A DNA stretch of 38,503 nt, taken from NCBI GenBank assembly GCA_017617335.1, contig JAFZWK010000043.1:1-38503 (forward strand), in the 5' to 3' direction. This document shows positions 24,651 to 31,622 of this stretch, piece by piece; within the stretch, counting starts at the first letter, position 1; the number at the start of each line of letters is the position of its first letter. Under the pieces are notes generated by a model that ran no database searches, was not told the DNA's origin, and worked only from the letters and a program-made list of their open reading frames with translations. This stretch comes from Bacteroidaceae bacterium (GTDB lineage Bacteria > Bacteroidota > Bacteroidia > Bacteroidales > Bacteroidaceae). Both the position numbers and the translations under genes were made by a program.

Positions 24651-25811
24651 ATGAAAAAGAATTACAATTTCTTTAGTGTTCTTTTATTGCTTCTGTCATG
24701 GATGCTGATAAGTTGCGAGAAAGTGGACTTGTCGAGCGAGATGGAGAAGCAAAATGTGAAGGTGACTACACGTGCTACCACGTCTTTCTCGAAGGAAGAT
24801 TTTCCCATTAGTATCTATGCCTTGGATGCCTCAGGAAAGAAAGTAGCAGAACAAAGTATGAACGATGGTAACCAGACGTTGAACCTTAAATTGCCCCCAG
24901 GGTCTTACAGGATTGTGGCAAGAAATGAAACTGCTCTGGGATATGCAGACGTTACAGTAGCTTCTAAGGGACTGAGTGTGAGCATCACAATGGTACAGCA
25001 AAATGCACGAATCAGTATGAGTCTGTCAGGATTGCCTGACGAAATAAAGAATATTGGAGTGACAGTAAGTCCGTTATATACTGCACTGGAATTGAATGGG
25101 GAACTTTCTGGCTCTGGGACAAAATCTTTCGAACTAACGAAGGAGAATGATACTTGGAAAACAGGTGAGATTTTGCTTTATCCTTCCACTAGTTCTACAA
25201 CAACATTCACCTTGACTATATCGAGTGATTCGGAGCAAAAATCATATAGTTATGTCTATGGAAAACCTTTGGAACGCAACAGACCTTATAATTTTGTTGG
25301 CAATTATCAAGGAGGTGATGATGCATTCGATGTGACAGGATTGATTTATCTGGAAGATTGGGGTGAGGAGGAAACTGTGGAGTTTGAATTTGGACCTAAT
25401 GTGGAAGGAACTCTAGATGGAAACGGTGATCATTTGGTTGTTACCGAGAATCTGTATTTGTCTTTGATGGAATGGACTGATATTGTCTCTGCCAATAACG
25501 AAGGAAATCCCAAGCAGGCGAAAGAAATAGCAGCTGAGTATAGCGAAGGGGGAATGACGGGCTGGAGAATGCCAACAGCTGATGAAGCTAAAGAACTGAA
25601 GAACCTATATGGTGGTAGTCAGCTTGCCAGTTTGAATGAGTCTTTACAGACTTTGGGCGGAACTCCTTTGAGTGATATAGATGAGAAGGGTGACAAAGTG
25701 CGATATTTGTGTGACGATGGATTGAAAACATTCTCTTTTGCTGACAATACAACGGTATCAAATGCAGGGGCAAAGTCCACATACCGTCTCCGTCTTGTTC
25801 ATTCCAGATGA
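24651..25811 (+). CDS. Mfa2/FimB-like surface lipoprotein with a C-terminal GWRMPT motif
   Basis: A 386-residue lipoprotein. The signal peptide ends in WMLISC, with Cys22 as lipid site. Residues about 50-130 (FPISIYALDASGKKV, LNLKLPPGSYRIVARNE) and a second beta-rich part (RISMSLSGLPDEIKNIGVTV) resemble the two transthyretin-like domains of FimB/Mfa2 fimbrial anchor proteins. The last third contains GGMTGWRMPTADEAKELKNLY, like the G-W-R-x-P-T motif of DUF1566 and Fibrobacter-type surface proteins. The combination suggests a surface-exposed adhesion or fimbria-related protein. No fimbrillin gene is next to it, so it may stand alone. It is the first of two secreted-protein genes with their own promoters. 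Confidence 0.6.
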   Translation: MKKNYNFFSVLLLLLSWMLISCEKVDLSSEMEKQNVKVTTRATTSFSKEDFPISIYALDASGKKVAEQSMNDGNQTLNLKLPPGSYRIVARNETALGYADVTVASKGLSVSITMVQQNARISMSLSGLPDEIKNIGVTVSPLYTALELNGELSGSGTKSFELTKENDTWKTGEILLYPSTSSTTTFTLTISSDSEQKSYSYVYGKPLERNRPYNFVGNYQGGDDAFDVTGLIYLEDWGEEETVEFEFGPNVEGTLDGNGDHLVVTENLYLSLMEWTDIVSANNEGNPKQAKEIAAEYSEGGMTGWRMPTADEAKELKNLYGGSQLASLNESLQTLGGTPLSDIDEKGDKVRYLCDDGLKTFSFADNTTVSNAGAKSTYRLRLVHSR

Positions 25812-25853
25812 TTGTTGGTTTTCCTTTAAAAATCAAAAAAGAGAGCGAAAAAT

Positions 25854-25884
25854 TTGGTGGAATGGAGAAAATGACTTATTTTTG
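25854..25884 (+). promoter_or_regulatory. Promoter for the Lys/Ala-rich secreted protein
   Basis: TTG, 20 bases, TATTTTTG, 54 bases before the ATG at 25938. Confidence 0.6.
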
Positions 25885-25937
25885 CGGTGTGAGAACGTAA
25901 AAAAATAGGTAAAAACGTACAATTAAACTGACTGAAT

Positions 25938-26318
25938 ATGAAAAAGATTAAGTATTTGATTGCAGCATTGATGCTCTGCGCTCCCCTGCTGGTGAATGCC
26001 GACAGCCTGAGCGATAACAAGGCTAAGAGTGATCAGTATAAGCAGGAGATTAAGATCCTGACCCAGGAGATCAAAACGCTGAAGGCTAAGCAGAAACTGC
26101 ACCCTGAGGATTCTTCCCTGGCTGGCCAGATGGTGTCTAAGAAGGCTGAACTGGCTGAGGTGAAGAACAAGAAGAAGATCATTGACGAGGCTATCAAGAC
26201 TGAGAAGGCTAGCCAGAAGGCCGCTGATGCCGCTGAGAAGGCTAAGGATAAGGCTGAGAAGGCTACGAAGAAGGCTGCTGAGGCAGCTAAGAATGCTGAG
26301 AAGGCGAAGAAGAGCTAA
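25938..26318 (+). CDS. Secreted Lys/Ala-rich helical protein, function unknown
   Basis: A 126-residue protein. Residues 1-22 are a signal peptide (KYLIAALMLCAPLLVNADS). The rest is almost entirely helix-forming: a heptad-like middle (KSDQYKQEIKILTQEIKTLK), then a tail of Lys, Ala and Glu only (KAADAAEKAKDKAEKATKKA and so on). The tail resembles histone H1-like and TolA-like low-complexity helices, but this does not establish homology. No membrane anchor or lipid cysteine is visible, so it is probably periplasmic, perhaps a coiled-coil spacer or envelope-associated protein. It has its own promoter and terminator, so it is a single-gene unit. Confidence 0.75.
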   Translation: MKKIKYLIAALMLCAPLLVNADSLSDNKAKSDQYKQEIKILTQEIKTLKAKQKLHPEDSSLAGQMVSKKAELAEVKNKKKIIDEAIKTEKASQKAADAAEKAKDKAEKATKKAAEAAKNAEKAKKS

Positions 26319-26439
26319 TCGTATTATATATTAGGATATAAAGTAGTTTTTGAATGTTTTTTCTTTCCCCCTTTCGTAAATGGATTTCTGAAAAAAAGGG
26401 TAGGTCGTGAGACCTTTAGTTGAGAAAATGTAATTCGAT

Positions 26440-26475
26440 CAGCGGCTTCTGTGAAGAAGCTGCTGTTTTTTTATG
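26440..26475 (+). terminator. Intrinsic terminator after the Lys/Ala-rich protein gene
   Basis: CAGCGGCTTC pairs with GAAGCTGCTG (one G-T pair), followed by seven T. It is a textbook intrinsic terminator. Confidence 0.85.
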
Positions 26476-26531
26476 GTCTTACCAGGGGGGAAACGGTGAC
26501 GTTGACGGTTGAGGGTCAGGGGAGTTTTTAC

Positions 26532-26700
26532 AAAAACCAGGAAAACCCTTTCATTCTGATTACGACTGCGTCTTGAGAGGATGTGTTTGCGGGCTTTCCC
26601 CTGTGTGCAAGCACCCGGACAAAGCCTGCAACCCCATCATCACCCCTCTGGGGTTCAATCAGAATGAATGAAAAACCATCGCCCTTTGGGCTCAAAAACC
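26532..26700 (-). ncRNA. Structured element copy 2 (GGTTTT-box, multi-stem)
   Basis: Closing stem P1 pairs 26,550-26,561 with 26,657-26,668 (12 bp, perfect). P2 is ACCCC-tct-GGGGT at 26,642-26,654. The middle stem joins 26,590-26,597 to 26,621-26,629 (GGCTTT with AAAGCC, extendable) over an inner GTGC-aa-GCAC. P4 is a 3-bp ACG-CGT hairpin near 26,562-26,572. The element orientation is taken from the GGTTTT boxes, seen here as AAAACC on the + strand at both ends; a GCCC-aaa-GGGC hairpin lies between the two boxes at its 5' side (26,681-26,691). GATGG between P2 and P3 is present as CCATC. It lies in the convergent gap 26,319-26,764. Confidence 0.6.
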
Positions 26701-26764
26701 TACGTAGCACCCATGTCTATACATAACACCAAGAAGAAAACGACGGTGACTCTTTCTCTTGACT

Positions 26765-27337
26765 TCAGGCTTTCATGCGGCGATGCCACTGGCGGTATCC
26801 GTAGAAAACCATGAGGGTGTAGATGCCGTAGAGGAGGGCGCGGCCATAGATGCCTTTGTAGAGGTAGAGGCCGACGGAGATGGCGTCGACAACGAACCAG
26901 ATCCACCATTGCTGGATGTACTTGCGGGAGAGCATCCAGAGGCCGATGATGGAGAGGGCTGTGGTGAGGGCGTCGAGAAGGGGGACGTTGCTGTCGGTGA
27001 AGCGGACGAGGATGAAGGTGAGGGCTGCCCAGAGGATGAGGGCGATGGCGGCGAGGGGGAGATAGAGCCTGGGGGGAGTGGAGGTGATGGGGAGCTGGCG
27101 GCGGTTGGCTCCCTTGCCCTGACGATGACGGAGCCAGTAGAGGAGGCCGTAGATGCCTGCAAGGAGGTAGTAGACTTCCATACCGCAGTCGGCATAGAGG
27201 CCTTTGTCGAAGAGGACAAAGACGTAGATGAGGGGCATGATGGAGCCTACAACCCACATCCATGCGTTCTCGCGTATCTCGAGGATGAGGTAGAGGAGGC
27301 CGAGGGTGGTGCCGAGAAAATCGAGGAAATTTACCAT
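26765..27337 (-). CDS. pnuT: PnuC-family transporter, probably for thiamine (PnuT)
   Basis: A 190-residue protein with about seven hydrophobic segments, starting MVNFLDFLGTTLGLLYLILEIRENAWMWVVG, the standard PnuC N-terminus (written here as position 1-31 of the protein). Near the C-terminus is KYIQQWWIWFVVDAISVGLY, the W-x3-D-x5 type motif of the family, followed by KGIYGRALLYGIYTLMVFYGY. PnuC relatives move nicotinamide riboside; PnuT relatives move thiamine by facilitated diffusion. Assignment to thiamine rests on the TPP riboswitch and TonB receptor upstream on the same strand. No thiamine pyrophosphokinase gene follows, unlike in the Bacteroides operons I know of. Confidence 0.85.
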   Translation of the reverse strand: MVNFLDFLGTTLGLLYLILEIRENAWMWVVGSIMPLIYVFVLFDKGLYADCGMEVYYLLAGIYGLLYWLRHRQGKGANRRQLPITSTPPRLYLPLAAIALILWAALTFILVRFTDSNVPLLDALTTALSIIGLWMLSRKYIQQWWIWFVVDAISVGLYLYKGIYGRALLYGIYTLMVFYGYRQWHRRMKA

Positions 27338-27396
27338 TTAGTCATTTACGATTTAATCATTTACGATTTACTATTTACCATTTACTATTTACCATT
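27338..27396. repeat. ATTTACC/ATTTACG short tandem repeats
   Basis: The spacer between the TonB receptor and the permease is made of 7-11-base units (ATTTACGATTTA, ATTTACCATTTACTATTTACC). The same unit type recurs at 31,480-31,532 and, inverted, at 31,581-31,615. It is probably a variable-number spacer. Confidence 0.7.
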
Positions 27397-27423
27397 TCTT
27401 GCGCTCCAGTTGGTGCTCAGGCG
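27396..27423. repeat. 28-bp dispersed repeat, inverted copy of 22,911-22,938
   Basis: TTCTTGCGCTCCAGTTGG and the next ten bases are the exact reverse complement of 22,911-22,938, 4.5 kb away. Both copies are intergenic. A match this long and exact is not expected by chance. Confidence 0.8.
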
Positions 27424-27457
27424 AGCAAGCTCGGAGTCCCATTTAGTCATTTAGGGG

Positions 27458-29842
27458 TTAGAATTTGAGGGTGAGGGTGCCGAGGAGGGTGAAGCCGGAG
27501 AGGGGGATGTAGCCAATCTGGGTGAAGCGGTTGCCTTCTGGATTGCCTCCGCTGGCGTAGAGGGCGCTGTAGACCCATCCGCTGGTGGCTTGGTGGGCGT
27601 TGAAGAGGTTGTTGAGGTGGAGGCCGAAGATGGTTTGCTTGAGGCCTCGCTGACCGCAGGGGAGGGTGTAGCCGAGGGTGAGGTCGGTGCGGCTATAACT
27701 GGGGAGGGAGCGCTGGGTGGTGGCTGTATTGTCGAGGTACTGGCGGGAGACGAAGCCTGTGTGCCAGGTGGCCTGGAAGCCGTGGAGATGGAAGTCGGCA
27801 AAGCCGTTGACGATGGCGGAGGGGGAGAAGGCGAGGGTGGAGTGGTCGTAGTGGCGGACGGTGTATTGCTGTCCGTTGGTCCAGTCCCAGTCCTCGATGT
27901 ATTCGTCGAAGTCCTGGATGCGGTTCTGGCTGAGGGCTGCATTGGCCTGGAGGGAGAGCCAGGGGGTGAGGGTGAGGCCTGCGGTGAGCTCGATGCCGAG
28001 GCGGTAGCTGCGCCGAATGTTGGTGGTGAGGGACTCGCCGATGTCGCTGACCTGCCCTGTCTGTACGAACTGGTTGTGGTAGAGCATGGCGTAGAGGTTG
28101 GCTCCTGCGTTCCAGAGGGGACGGGTGAAGCTGTAGCCGAGCTCCATGTCGTTGAGTATCTCTGCACGTGGGGCGGGGTAGGCTCCGTTGTCGGTGAAGT
28201 TATTGCGCTCAGGCTCGCGATGGCTGAGGGCATAGGAGGCGTAGGCGTTGTGTCCGCTATGATGGAAGCTGATGCCTGCCTTGGGATTGGCGAAGTTGTA
28301 CTTGCGTGAGATGTCGAGCTGCTGGTTGGCGTAGGTGCCGTCGTCGAGGGCGTAGAACTTATCGTTGATGCCGCTGGTGGAGAAGCCCACGTGGCGGTAC
28401 TGGATGTCGCCAAAGATGTCCCAGGCGGGGGTGATGTGGCAGGTGGCCTTGAGGAAGGAGCTGATGTCGCTCTTGTCGGCGCTGCTGTCGTAGTACTGAT
28501 AGCGTCCTTGGGCGAGGATGGCTTGGCGCAGCTCAGGGTTTGCGACGTAGGTGAGATAGCCGTAGTGGGTGGCCTGGAAGTTCTGGAAGGAGGCTCCGCC
28601 GATGATGTCCCAGCGGCGATCCTGGTAGTTGGCGTTCCACACCATGCCGTAGGTGTCCTGGGAGAGTCCCTTCTGTCGCACGAAATCGGTGCGCTTGAGC
28701 AGGGAGCCGTCGGAGAGGGGATAGTCGGAGAGGCCGAACTTGGAGAGCTTGTTGCTGGAGCGGAACTCCTCGTAGTAGCCGTGCCCATGGGTGTAGTGGA
28801 TGGTTCCGCTGGTGCTCCAATGGGAGTTGACCTGATAGGCGAGGGAGAGGAGGTTGTGGTTCTGCCAGAAGTTATCCGTGGTGCGAGGCCAGAGGGAGCC
28901 GTCGGCCATCTGGTAGCGCGAGGTGCCAGCCGAGGGGTCGTAGCTGTCGTTGAGGTACTCGTAGAGGGTGTTGAAGCGTCCCAGACCTGCCTTGTAGAGG
29001 TCGTGATAGTCGAAGAGGCCTGTGCCCATGCCTCCGTAGTTCCAGTCGAGGAGCTCGCCGCTATCGACACCATTCCACGCCTGTCCCGTCTTCTCGTAGT
29101 TGCCGATGTTCTTGTAGCTGACCTTGATATTTCCGTCAGGATTGATCCACGTGATGCCAGCGAAGTAGCTTCCGCTGTTGCCTGAGGTGCCGTGCATATA
29201 GCCGTCTGTGCCTGTGTGGTGGTATGCGCCATCGAGGGAGAGGAAGCCGCGAGGGATGCGGATGCCAGTCATGCCCGTCGAGAAGTTGGCTCCCACGTTG
29301 TAGGTGTTGTATGAGCCATAGGAGGCGTTGACGTCGAGGGTGGGGAGATAGGACGACGACTTGGTGGTGAGGGCAATGGTCCCCCCAAAGGCTCCGTCGC
29401 CGTTGGTGCTGGTGCCCACGCCCCGCTGAATCTGGACGTTGTCGAGCAGGGAGGCATAGGAGTTGGTATTGGCCCAGAAGACACACTGGTCCTCAGGGGA
29501 ATTAAGGGAAACGCCGTCGAGGGTGACGTTGATGCGGCTATCGGCAGCCCCACGTATGCGCATGTAGGTGGTGCCTGTGCCCAATCCGTTCTCGCTCCAT
29601 GAGATGACGCCTGGAGTGCGCGAGAAGAGGAAGGGCAGCTCCTGGCCGGTGCGGCTGAACTGCTGGAGTTCCTGCAGGCCTATCCGACTGACTGCGAAGG
29701 GTGCGTTCTGAGGTGCCTTGACGGCCTTGACTATCACCTCGTTGAGTTCGTTGATCTTGATGGAGTCAGGTTCTGCAGCCAAGGCTGAGGAACCCAGGAG
29801 GGCACTGCCCATGAGTGCCACGGAAACACAAAGTCTGTTCAT
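27458..29842 (-). CDS. TonB-dependent outer-membrane receptor, probably for thiamine
   Basis: A 794-residue receptor. The signal peptide ends near ALAAEPDS. A plug domain occupies about 45-160 (NEVIVKAVKAPQNAPFAVSR, then LPFLFSRTPGVISWSENG, MRIRGAADSRINVTLDGVSL), followed by a 22-strand-type barrel rich in aromatic residues. It ends in LLGTLTLKF, with the terminal phenylalanine needed for barrel assembly. Length is normal (about 700-800). It is the first gene after the TPP riboswitch, so it should be switched off when thiamine pyrophosphate is plentiful, and it probably imports thiamine or a precursor with energy from TonB. The long reading frame in the other phase (27,451-29,232) is a shadow. 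Confidence 0.92.
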   Translation of the reverse strand: MNRLCVSVALMGSALLGSSALAAEPDSIKINELNEVIVKAVKAPQNAPFAVSRIGLQELQQFSRTGQELPFLFSRTPGVISWSENGLGTGTTYMRIRGAADSRINVTLDGVSLNSPEDQCVFWANTNSYASLLDNVQIQRGVGTSTNGDGAFGGTIALTTKSSSYLPTLDVNASYGSYNTYNVGANFSTGMTGIRIPRGFLSLDGAYHHTGTDGYMHGTSGNSGSYFAGITWINPDGNIKVSYKNIGNYEKTGQAWNGVDSGELLDWNYGGMGTGLFDYHDLYKAGLGRFNTLYEYLNDSYDPSAGTSRYQMADGSLWPRTTDNFWQNHNLLSLAYQVNSHWSTSGTIHYTHGHGYYEEFRSSNKLSKFGLSDYPLSDGSLLKRTDFVRQKGLSQDTYGMVWNANYQDRRWDIIGGASFQNFQATHYGYLTYVANPELRQAILAQGRYQYYDSSADKSDISSFLKATCHITPAWDIFGDIQYRHVGFSTSGINDKFYALDDGTYANQQLDISRKYNFANPKAGISFHHSGHNAYASYALSHREPERNNFTDNGAYPAPRAEILNDMELGYSFTRPLWNAGANLYAMLYHNQFVQTGQVSDIGESLTTNIRRSYRLGIELTAGLTLTPWLSLQANAALSQNRIQDFDEYIEDWDWTNGQQYTVRHYDHSTLAFSPSAIVNGFADFHLHGFQATWHTGFVSRQYLDNTATTQRSLPSYSRTDLTLGYTLPCGQRGLKQTIFGLHLNNLFNAHQATSGWVYSALYASGGNPEGNRFTQIGYIPLSGFTLLGTLTLKF

Positions 29843-29871
29843 TTCAGAAAAGAAGAAAATTTGTTCATACT

Positions 29872-29945
29872 CTCTACGCCAGCACTACCTGGTTCAGATA
29901 TTGGGGTGTGATCTCAGCGGCACAAAAAATGCCGCACCCCCGAAA
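29872..29945 (-). ncRNA. TPP riboswitch (THI element)
   Basis: On the - strand the conserved cores are clear: GCTGAGATCACACC, then CTGAACCAGGTAGTGCTGGC and GTAGAGAG. These correspond to the C-U-G-A-G-A-box and the A-C-C-U-G-A..G-C-x-x-G-C-G-U-A-G part of the THI element. The optional helix GTGCGGCATTTTTTGTGCCGC lies at the 5' side. It is 30-odd bases before the TonB receptor start. It is expected to repress translation or transcription when thiamine pyrophosphate binds. Confidence 0.93.
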
Positions 29946-29952
29946 ACGAGAG

Positions 29953-29983
29953 CAAAGTTACACCTTTTCCCTGAAATGACCAA
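29953..29983 (-). promoter_or_regulatory. Promoter for the thiamine uptake operon
   Basis: On the - strand TTG, 20 bases, TAACTTTG, directly before the riboswitch. The predicted transcript starts just upstream of the first riboswitch helix. Confidence 0.7.
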
Positions 29984-30018
29984 AAAAGATAAGGGAAAAA
30001 CGTGGATGAGGGAGATAT

Positions 30019-30046
30019 AGGGTCAAGAGTCTAGGGTCAAGAGTCT
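30019..30046. repeat. 14-bp tandem duplication
   Basis: AGGGTCAAGAGTCT occurs twice without a gap. An inverted partial copy (GACTCTTGAC) lies at about 30,273-30,282, on the other side of element copy 3. Confidence 0.75.
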
Positions 30047-30090
30047 GGAGTCGAAGGCGTCTTTTCAGTTGGGGGCAGGGGGAGATTTAA

Positions 30091-30250
30091 CCAAAACCAT
30101 AAAAACCTCTTTTGCTCAGGTTGAGACGATGTCTCTGATGCCGTGCCTGTGCCCTTTTCCTTGTGAACCAGTTCCCAGCTAAAAGCCCCCAGCCACACCA
30201 TCCATTCCTTTGGAATTTTCAACCTGAACAAAAGAAAAACCATGAAAACC
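30091..30250 (-). ncRNA. Structured element copy 3 (GGTTTT-box, multi-stem)
   Basis: Closing stem P1 pairs 30,109-30,124 with 30,219-30,234 (16 positions, 15 standard pairs and one that is G-T on the - strand). P2 is ATTCC-ttt-GGAAT at 30,204-30,216. The middle stem is weak (CTTTT with AAAAG, and GAAC-ca-GTTC at 30,165-30,174). P4 is GAGAC-gat-GTCTC at 30,123-30,135, overlapping the end of P1 by two bases. The joining segment has GATGG (CCATC on the + strand). AAAACC boxes occur at both ends on the + strand. It is oriented away from copy 4, 43 bases to its right. Confidence 0.6.
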
Positions 30251-30293
30251 GACGTTGACGATAGAAGGCTCTCGACTCTTGACTGGAAGCATC

Positions 30294-30470
30294 GGTTTTT
30301 TAGCGCAGCGTGGTTTTTCTCTTGAAAGTCATGATATCCCTAGGGATAGGTTATGGTATCGACGGGAAGATGGTGGAAGCAGGCTTCCAACCAGATTCAG
30401 GGCGATGGCAGAACATGGGCACAATAGTGCCAAGGACTTTCAAGAGAGGTTTTCCTTGTTTTCTTTTATC
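30294..30470 (+). ncRNA. Structured element copy 4 (GGTTTT-box, multi-stem)
   Basis: Closing stem P1 pairs 30,318-30,330 with 30,435-30,447 (13 bp, perfect). P2 is TATCC-ctag-GGATA at 30,335-30,348. P3 is TGGAAG-cagg-CTTCCA, 30,374-30,389. P4 is GGCAC-aata-GTGCC at 30,418-30,431. GATGG lies at 30,369-30,373. The left boxes are GGTTTTTTAGCG and GTGGTTTTTC; the right ones are AGGTTTTCC and TGTTTTCTTTTATC, the latter shared with copy 1. It ends 22 bases before the carbamoyltransferase stop codon, which lies on the other strand. Confidence 0.65.
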
Positions 30471-30491
30471 TTTTAAATAGGGCAGGACCCC

Positions 30492-31469
30492 TTAGAGGCT
30501 TTGCAGGATGCGCTTGAGCACCACGGTGGCGCTGATCTCGCGATTGGCTGCCTCAGGGATGACAAGACTGGTGGGAGCCTCGATGACCTCGTCAGTAACG
30601 ATCATGTTGCGACGAACGGGCAGGCAATGCATGAAGTGTCCCTGGTTGGTGACTGCCATCTGGCGGCTGCTGACGGTCCAGTCGAGGTAGTCGCGGTAAT
30701 CGCCCAGCACCTTGCCGTAGTCGGAGGGACAGGTGATGCCAGGGCAGCTCCAGTTCTTGGCGTAGATGAAATCAGCATCCTGGAAGGCTTTCATCTGGTC
30801 GTACTCGACAGGTGCATTGCCCAGGAAGGCAGGGTCCAGTTCATAGCCCTTGGGGTGGGTGACGACGATGTCTACATCGGCAGCATTCATCCACTGCACG
30901 AAGGAATTGGGGACGGCCTGAGGCAGCGCACGGGGATGGGGAGCCCACGTGAGAACCACCTTGGGGCGCTTCTTGCCAGCGACAGGAGTCTCGGCGATGG
31001 TAATGAGGTCGGCAAAGGCCTGCAGAGGATGCACGGTGGCTGTCTCCATGGCAAAAACAGGTCGGCCGCTGTATTGCACAAACTGGTTGAAAACCGTCTC
31101 TGCATAGTCGTACTCGCGATCGACGAGTCCTGCGAAAGAGCGTATGCCGATGACGTCGCAGTAGCTTCCCATGACGGGAATCGCCTCAAGCAGATGCTCA
31201 CTCTTGTCGCCATCCATGACGACTCCACGCTCCGTCTCGAGCTTCCATGCTCCTGCATTTACATCGAGCACGATGACATTCATGCCCAGGTTGAGCGCTG
31301 CCTTCTGGGTGGAGAGACGTGTGCGCAGGCTATTGTTGAAGAAAACGAGGAGAGCTGTCTTGTTGCGCCCCATCTGGACGTACTTGAAGCGTTCTTGCTT
31401 GATCTCCTGTGCCTCGGCCAATGCCTGATGCAGATCGCCGAGGTCTTGCACGTTGAGGAAAGTTTTCAT
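30492..31469 (-). CDS. argF': N-acylornithine carbamoyltransferase (N-succinyl or N-acetyl type)
   Basis: A 325-residue carbamoyltransferase. The carbamoyl phosphate motif is FNNSLRTRLSTQKAALNLGM at about residues 44-63, differing from the S-T-R-T-R of ordinary ArgF; the second marker HCLPVRRN lies near residue 286. Bacteroides fragilis has an N-succinylornithine enzyme of this type, and the segment EAIPVMG (proline about residue 98) appears to match the proline reported to favour succinyl over acetyl substrates; this match is from memory. It makes N-acylcitrulline for arginine synthesis. It lies downstream of the acyl-CoA synthetase with a 153-base repeat-filled spacer. Confidence 0.85.
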   Translation of the reverse strand: MKTFLNVQDLGDLHQALAEAQEIKQERFKYVQMGRNKTALLVFFNNSLRTRLSTQKAALNLGMNVIVLDVNAGAWKLETERGVVMDGDKSEHLLEAIPVMGSYCDVIGIRSFAGLVDREYDYAETVFNQFVQYSGRPVFAMETATVHPLQAFADLITIAETPVAGKKRPKVVLTWAPHPRALPQAVPNSFVQWMNAADVDIVVTHPKGYELDPAFLGNAPVEYDQMKAFQDADFIYAKNWSCPGITCPSDYGKVLGDYRDYLDWTVSSRQMAVTNQGHFMHCLPVRRNMIVTDEVIEAPTSLVIPEAANREISATVVLKRILQSL

Positions 31470-31479
31470 ACCTATGTGA

Positions 31480-31615
31480 TTTACGATTTAATCATTTACG
31501 ATTTACCATTTACGATTTACGATTAACGATTGAATTTTTAATGATTTCATAACGATTAGCCGATTGACCAAATAGTGGCTAAATAGTAAATGGTAAATGG
31601 CTAAATAGTAAATAT
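31480..31615. repeat. Inverted ATTTACC-type repeat spacer
   Basis: ATTTACCATTTAC at 31,501-31,513 is the exact reverse complement of GTAAATGGTAAAT at 31,586-31,598; each arm is part of a short tandem run. The spacer has no visible promoter. It is the second site of the repeat type seen at 27,338-27,396. Confidence 0.75.
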
Positions 31616-31622
31616 AAATTGG

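Noticed and set aside
26759-27454. 231-codon acidic + strand frame opposite the permease
   Set aside because: Its Glu/Gly/Val-rich composition is the complement of the permease gene; no start signal or motif.
27451-29232. 593-codon frame rich in Ser, Thr and Pro
   Set aside because: It is a shadow of the TonB receptor gene in another phase; composition is low-complexity and no domain is visible.
30091-30470. CRISPR array or attC-type cassette sites
   Set aside because: The copies lack regular repeat-spacer units, identical repeats and the conserved GTTRRRY core of attC sites.
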